The position numbers were made by a program, and so were the translations under genes. The notes under the pieces were generated by a model. It made no database searches, was not told the DNA's origin, and worked only from the letters and a program-made list of their open reading frames with translations. Below, one piece after another: positions 59,749 through 64,000 of a DNA stretch of 64,000 nucleotides. Position 1 is the stretch's first letter, and each line of letters starts with the position of its first letter. The DNA is from an uncultured Porphyromonadaceae bacterium (lineage in GTDB: Bacteria; Bacteroidota; Bacteroidia; Bacteroidales; Muribaculaceae), in assembly GCA_947175425.1 (NCBI GenBank), contig CAMWMR010000001.1:62001-126000 (forward strand). The letters run 5' to 3'.

Positions 59749-61401
59749 ATGGAGATATGCAGCCAACATATTGATTTGTTTTTTGAGACAAGTTGGGAAG
59801 TTTGCAATAAAATAGGAGGCATTTATACAGTGCTATCCACAAAAGCAAAGACTCTAAAAGAACAATTCGGCGATAAACTTATATTCATAGGACCTGATGT
59901 TTGGACAGAAGAACACCCCTCTCCTTCATTTATTCCTGTGCGTAATCCTTTATCACGATGGGTTAAAGAGGCCATGCTTCCGGAAGGCGTTGAAGTAAGA
60001 GCCGGGCGTTGGGACGTTCCGGGTCGTCCTTTGGCCGTTCTTGTAAAGTTTGACGGCATGTATGCTACAAAGGACGAAGCCTACGGCAAAATGTGGGAAC
60101 TATATAATGTAGACTCGCTGCATGCGTATGGTGATTACGATGAGGGCTGTGCTTTTGCAAGGTCGGCTGCTGTCGTAATAGAAAGCCTCATCAACTGGCT
60201 TAAAGTAAATCCTGATAAAGTCGTTGCTCTGTTTGATGAATGGACAACCGCAATGGGTTTGTTGCAGCTTAAAGCCGAGATGCCGGAAGTGGCTACGATT
60301 TTTACAACCCACGCAACAAGTATCGGCAGAAGTATTTGTGGCAATGGCAAACCGTTATACGACTATCTCAGGAACTATAACGGTGACCAAATGGCTGCAG
60401 AACTCAATATGCAGTCCAAACACTCGTTGGAAAAAGCCGCTGCATGGAATGCCGATTGTTTTACAACAGTAAGCGATGTTACAGCCACAGAAGCCGAACA
60501 ATTGTTAGGTATCAGGCCTGAGGTTACTCCAAACGGATTCGAGCTGAATTTTGTGCCTGCAAAAAACAGATATAATGCCGCCAGAAACAAAGCTCGCAAT
60601 CGCATGCTTGAAGTTGGCAAAGCTCTCACCGGAATAGACTTTAATGATGATACATTTATTGTGGCGACCTCCGGCAGATGTGAATTTCGCAATAAAGGAC
60701 TGGATGTTTATCTGGACGCCTTGAAAAAACTCGAACAATCGGGATGTTCCCGTCGCGTGCTCGCATTTGTTATGGTACCTGCGTGGAGCGCAGGGCCTCG
60801 CGTAGATTTGAAACATGCCATAGAGCAAGGTTGTGCCGGACGCTTGAGCGATCCTGTCATAACTCATAATTTGCATAACTACCGGGAAGATCCTGTAAAC
60901 GGGTATATTCATTCGTTGTCGTTCGCCAATGACGCAAATTCGAGCGTATGTGTTATATATGTACCGTGCTATCTTGACGGCGATGACGGAATTTTCAACC
61001 TGACATATTATCAACTATTGCCTGGCCTTGACGCCACCGTTTTTGCATCATATTATGAACCGTGGGGATATACCCCTATGGAGAGTGTGGCCTTTGGCGT
61101 GCCTACGCTCACTACTACCCTCGCCGGTTTTGGCATGTGGGTTGAAGCAAACTGTGTGAAGGGGCTTGAGAACTGCGGAGTTTCCGTTCTAAAAAGAACC
61201 GATTCCAATTACGCCGAAGTTGTTGAAAACATTGCGAACAATCTTAAACAGATGATGAATTGCGATGACCAAACCACCGCAAAAATTCGTAACGCGGCCA
61301 TGAATACTGCATCCAAGGCTCAGTGGTCCGATTTTATAAAATTTTACGACGCCGCCTGCTGCAAAGCTTTGGAGCAGCGTGACGTGCGAAACTTAAAATA
61401 G
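59749..61401 (+). CDS. GT3-type glycogen synthase
   Basis: 550 residues from the ATG at 59749, fixed by the promoter ending at 59719. The sequence is of the eukaryote-like GT3 family, not bacterial GT5: [20 protein letters not shown] at the start, then [24 protein letters not shown], and [19 protein letters not shown] near the active-site Glu. It extends alpha-1,4-glucan from a nucleotide-sugar donor (UDP-glucose is usual for GT3). glgP follows 23 bases downstream, so synthesis and breakdown of storage glycogen are one unit. This is the common glycogen synthase of Bacteroidales. Confidence 0.94.
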   Translation: MEICSQHIDLFFETSWEVCNKIGGIYTVLSTKAKTLKEQFGDKLIFIGPDVWTEEHPSPSFIPVRNPLSRWVKEAMLPEGVEVRAGRWDVPGRPLAVLVKFDGMYATKDEAYGKMWELYNVDSLHAYGDYDEGCAFARSAAVVIESLINWLKVNPDKVVALFDEWTTAMGLLQLKAEMPEVATIFTTHATSIGRSICGNGKPLYDYLRNYNGDQMAAELNMQSKHSLEKAAAWNADCFTTVSDVTATEAEQLLGIRPEVTPNGFELNFVPAKNRYNAARNKARNRMLEVGKALTGIDFNDDTFIVATSGRCEFRNKGLDVYLDALKKLEQSGCSRRVLAFVMVPAWSAGPRVDLKHAIEQGCAGRLSDPVITHNLHNYREDPVNGYIHSLSFANDANSSVCVIYVPCYLDGDDGIFNLTYYQLLPGLDATVFASYYEPWGYTPMESVAFGVPTLTTTLAGFGMWVEANCVKGLENCGVSVLKRTDSNYAEVVENIANNLKQMMNCDDQTTAKIRNAAMNTASKAQWSDFIKFYDAACCKALEQRDVRNLK

Positions 61402-61424
61402 TAACGAACAATCAAATTATAAAA

Positions 61425-63983
61425 ATGAAACTATCTGTAAGCAAAACCAATGCCCCCGTTTGGCGTGACATCACGGTGAAGGCCGAGCTCCCCGCTCAGC
61501 TTAAGCCTCTTGAAGAACTCGCCAAAAACCTTTGGTGGGTGTGGAACAGCGAAGCTAAAGCGCTTTTCCGTTCAATCAATCCCGAGCAGTGGCGTAAAAC
61601 GGGTGAAAACCCTGTCATTCTCATTCAACAGCTTACTTCAGAACGTATAGCCGAAATCATTGCCGATGAGGCTCTCATGACCGAAATCAAACGAGTATAC
61701 AACGATTTCAAAACCTACATGAGCAAGCCCATGCGCAAGGATGTACCTTCCGTATCCTATTTCTCAATGGAATACGGTTTGTGCAACTGCCTTAAGATAT
61801 ATTCCGGCGGTCTGGGCGTTCTTGCGGGTGACTATATAAAAGAAGCATCCGACAGCTGCGTGGATATGACAGCCGTAGGTTTCCTTTATCGTTACGGCTA
61901 TTTTACACAAAGCCTGAGTGTCGACGGTCAGCAGATTGCCAACTACGAGCCTCAGAACTTCAACCAGCTCCCCATCGAGCAGGTGATGGAAGAAGATGGC
62001 CGTCCGATGATTCTCGAAGTACCCTACCCCGGCCGTATAATTTATTCACATATCTGGCGAGTAAATGTCGGTCGAATGAAGCTTTACCTGCTTGACACCG
62101 ACTTCGACATGAACTCCGAGTTCGACCGCCCCATCACCCATAAACTTTATGGCGGCGATTGGGAAAACCGAATCAAACAGGAGTATCTGCTTGGTATCGG
62201 AGGTATTCTCATGCTTCGCAAACTTGGCATCAATACCGAGCTATACCATTGCAACGAAGGTCATGCGGCGCTCCTCAACCTTCAGCGTCTTGTTGAATAT
62301 GTACAGGACAAGGGGCTTGATTTCAATGTTGCCCTTGAGCTCGTTCGAGCAAGCGGCCTTTACACAGTACACACACCCGTTCCTGCCGGCCACGACTATT
62401 TTGACGAAGGTCTGTTTGGAAAATACATGGGTGAATTCCCCGCTAAACTCGGCATTGGCTGGCATGACCTTATGAACATGGGTCGCGAGAATCCCGATAC
62501 AAACGAACGTTTCTCCATGAGTGTTTTCGCGCTCAACACCTGTCAGGAAGCAAACGGCGTAAGCTGGCTTCACGGCGAAGTTTCCAAAAAAATGTTCTCC
62601 GGTATCTGGAAGGGCTACTCTTGGGAAGAAAGTCATGTGGGCTATGTAACCAATGGTGTTCATATGCCGACATGGGCAGCTTCGGAGTGGAAAGAGTTCT
62701 ATTGGCAGAAACTCGGCCCGCAGGTATTCGAAAACCAAAGCGATCCCGAAGCATGGAAAGGTATCTTCTCGGTGCCTGATGAAGAAATCTGGAAGATGCG
62801 CGAAACCATGAAGAACAAGTTCATAAACTTTGTTCGCCGCGACTTTAAAGAAAAATGGCTCGCAAACCAGGGTGATCCTTCCGCAGTAATGAATATTGTG
62901 GATAAAATCAATCCCAAGGCGCTTATCATTGGTTTTGCCCGTCGCTTCGCCACCTATAAACGTGCTCACCTTCTCTTTACCGACCTTGACCGTCTTGCCA
63001 AGATTGTGAACAACGAACAGTTCCCTGTTCAGTTCATTTTTGCAGGAAAAGCTCATCCCGCCGATGCTGCCGGACAAGGCTTGATCAAGCGCATTATCGA
63101 AATCAGCCACATGCCCCAGTTCCTTGGAAAGATTATTTTCCTCGAGGACTACAACATGATTGTGGCTAAGCGCCTTGTTACCGGTGTTGATATTTGGCTC
63201 AACACTCCCACTCGTCCTCTCGAAGCTTCCGGAACATCCGGAGAAAAGGCTGAAATGAACGGTGTGCTTAACTTCTCTGTTCTGGACGGTTGGTGGTACG
63301 AAGGATATCGTTTCAACGAACACGCCGGCTGGGCACTTACCGACAAGCGTACTTACACCGACCAGGCTCAGCAGGACAAGCTTGACGCAGCTACCATATA
63401 TTCAATGCTCGAAAATGAGATTATTCCTCTCTACTTCGAAAAGAATTCGGCCGGCTACTCTCCCAAGTGGATTCAGTACATCAAGGGCTCTATTGGTGAT
63501 ATAGCTCCTCACTTCACCATGAAGCGTATGATCGACGATTATATCGATCGTTTCTACAATAAAGAAGCCGCTCGCAGCAAACAGCTTGCCGCCGAAAATT
63601 TTGCGCTTGCAAAGAATATTGTTGCATGGAAAGAACGTGTTGCTCAAGCATGGGACAGCATCAATGTCCTCGAGGTTCGTCATAGCGGCGAAATGTCGGC
63701 TTCACTCACCGGAGAACCTTTCCATGTAGAAGTTACAATCGACTCCAAAGGACTTGGCCGAGACCTCGGACTTGAAATGGTTGTATACCGTCAGGCCGAT
63801 GGTTTGGAACACTTGTCGCGTACCGAACAGTTCAAGATTGTTAAGCAGGATGGCGACCACGTGACATTCGAACTTACCACTAAAGTAAAAGATGCAGGCG
63901 TTTTCCGCTACGGATTCCGTCTCTATCCCAAGAATGCCGAGCTCCCTCATCGCCAGGACTTCGCATATACACGTTGGATTTAA
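61425..63983 (+). CDS. glgP: Alpha-glucan (glycogen) phosphorylase
   Basis: 852 residues, GT35, the shorter Bacteroidota/archaeal-like form. Motifs: [20 protein letters not shown] near the start, [23 protein letters not shown]-type His site, [11 protein letters not shown], and the PLP region [19 protein letters not shown] with the Lys of GEKAEMNG. It releases glucose-1-phosphate from glycogen. It ends at 63983 with RWI, so it is complete. Codon use is highly biased (abundant C-ending codons), as expected for a highly expressed gene. Downstream sequence to the window end is 17 bases, not informative. Confidence 0.95.
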   Translation: MKLSVSKTNAPVWRDITVKAELPAQLKPLEELAKNLWWVWNSEAKALFRSINPEQWRKTGENPVILIQQLTSERIAEIIADEALMTEIKRVYNDFKTYMSKPMRKDVPSVSYFSMEYGLCNCLKIYSGGLGVLAGDYIKEASDSCVDMTAVGFLYRYGYFTQSLSVDGQQIANYEPQNFNQLPIEQVMEEDGRPMILEVPYPGRIIYSHIWRVNVGRMKLYLLDTDFDMNSEFDRPITHKLYGGDWENRIKQEYLLGIGGILMLRKLGINTELYHCNEGHAALLNLQRLVEYVQDKGLDFNVALELVRASGLYTVHTPVPAGHDYFDEGLFGKYMGEFPAKLGIGWHDLMNMGRENPDTNERFSMSVFALNTCQEANGVSWLHGEVSKKMFSGIWKGYSWEESHVGYVTNGVHMPTWAASEWKEFYWQKLGPQVFENQSDPEAWKGIFSVPDEEIWKMRETMKNKFINFVRRDFKEKWLANQGDPSAVMNIVDKINPKALIIGFARRFATYKRAHLLFTDLDRLAKIVNNEQFPVQFIFAGKAHPADAAGQGLIKRIIEISHMPQFLGKIIFLEDYNMIVAKRLVTGVDIWLNTPTRPLEASGTSGEKAEMNGVLNFSVLDGWWYEGYRFNEHAGWALTDKRTYTDQAQQDKLDAATIYSMLENEIIPLYFEKNSAGYSPKWIQYIKGSIGDIAPHFTMKRMIDDYIDRFYNKEAARSKQLAAENFALAKNIVAWKERVAQAWDSINVLEVRHSGEMSASLTGEPFHVEVTIDSKGLGRDLGLEMVVYRQADGLEHLSRTEQFKIVKQDGDHVTFELTTKVKDAGVFRYGFRLYPKNAELPHRQDFAYTRWI

Positions 63984-64000
63984 TCCCGGTTGTATTGACA

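Noticed and set aside
1-64000. CRISPR arrays, rRNA genes, insertion sequences
   Set aside because: No regularly spaced repeats, rRNA-like stretches, or transposase with terminal inverted repeats were seen.

Overview
This is a chromosomal stretch of a Bacteroidota bacterium, most likely an anaerobic gut member of the order Bacteroidales. The evidence is the promoter grammar (TTG or TTTG, a 20-base spacer, then TAnnTTTG, seen repeatedly and often without Shine-Dalgarno sites) and Bacteroidota-typical genes: DUF4270 and DUF4377 lipoproteins, an FeoA-FeoB fusion, a GTPase-deficient-looking EF-G paralog, a short adenylate kinase, a GT3 glycogen synthase next to a short GlgP, and the agmatine/carboxyspermidine polyamine route. 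Anaerobic ribonucleotide reductase fits an anaerobe. A Muribaculaceae-like genus is a guess the sequence cannot prove.

Layout. 1-1.4 kb: the 3' two-thirds of methylmalonyl-CoA mutase. 1.4-8.1 kb (-): mlaE-mlaF-holB-addB-like-hemW, one tight transcription unit. 8.2-11.2 kb (-): hpt-adk-acyl-CoA ligase, with a possible 31-residue basic ORF behind it. 11.2-17.0 kb (-): tripartite RND efflux operon. 17.1-26.1 kb (+): RluA-type pseudouridine synthase (probably leaderless), fmt, a small membrane protein, a PstS-like lipoprotein, a TPR protein, rarA, nfo and an MFS transporter with a large insertion. 26.1-28.2 kb (-): a porin and a DUF4136 lipoprotein. 28.4-30.6 kb (+): aguA-aguB behind a small acidic gene. 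30.6-33.1 kb (-): feoAB. 33.3-35.3 kb (+): prfA-pyrF. 35.3-37.3 kb (-): dinB, tRNA-Glu, OmpA-type lipoprotein. 37.4-43.8 kb (+): a six-gene operon (EamA, DUF4250, UvrD helicase, nspC, glycosyltransferase, radC) bounded by a perfect promoter and a 23-bp terminator hairpin. 43.8-49.8 kb (-): DUF4270, a GT5-like protein, two lipoproteins, EF-G2. 50.1-53.6 kb (+): lon and a secreted hydrolase. 53.5-56.2 kb (-): nrdD-nrdG. 56.6-59.4 kb: an XRE regulator and an AT-rich accessory stretch with probable phage remnants. 59.4-64 kb: tRNA-Thr, then GT3 glycogen synthase and glycogen phosphorylase.

Most of the window is ordinary core metabolism. The part least explained by known genes is 57.2-59.4 kb. It has two well-formed promoters, each overlapped by an inverted repeat around AAATTTGCG. 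One drives a 68-residue unknown protein. The other drives a roughly 110-nt transcript that ends at a strong intrinsic terminator and runs antisense into the 3' end of a phage-type, CdiA-C-terminus-like fragment. Other points worth a look are the MFS insertion, the EF-G paralog without its catalytic His, the GT5-like protein without its substrate motif, and the near-invariant 20-base promoter spacer. All calls come from reading the sequence; no database search was possible.
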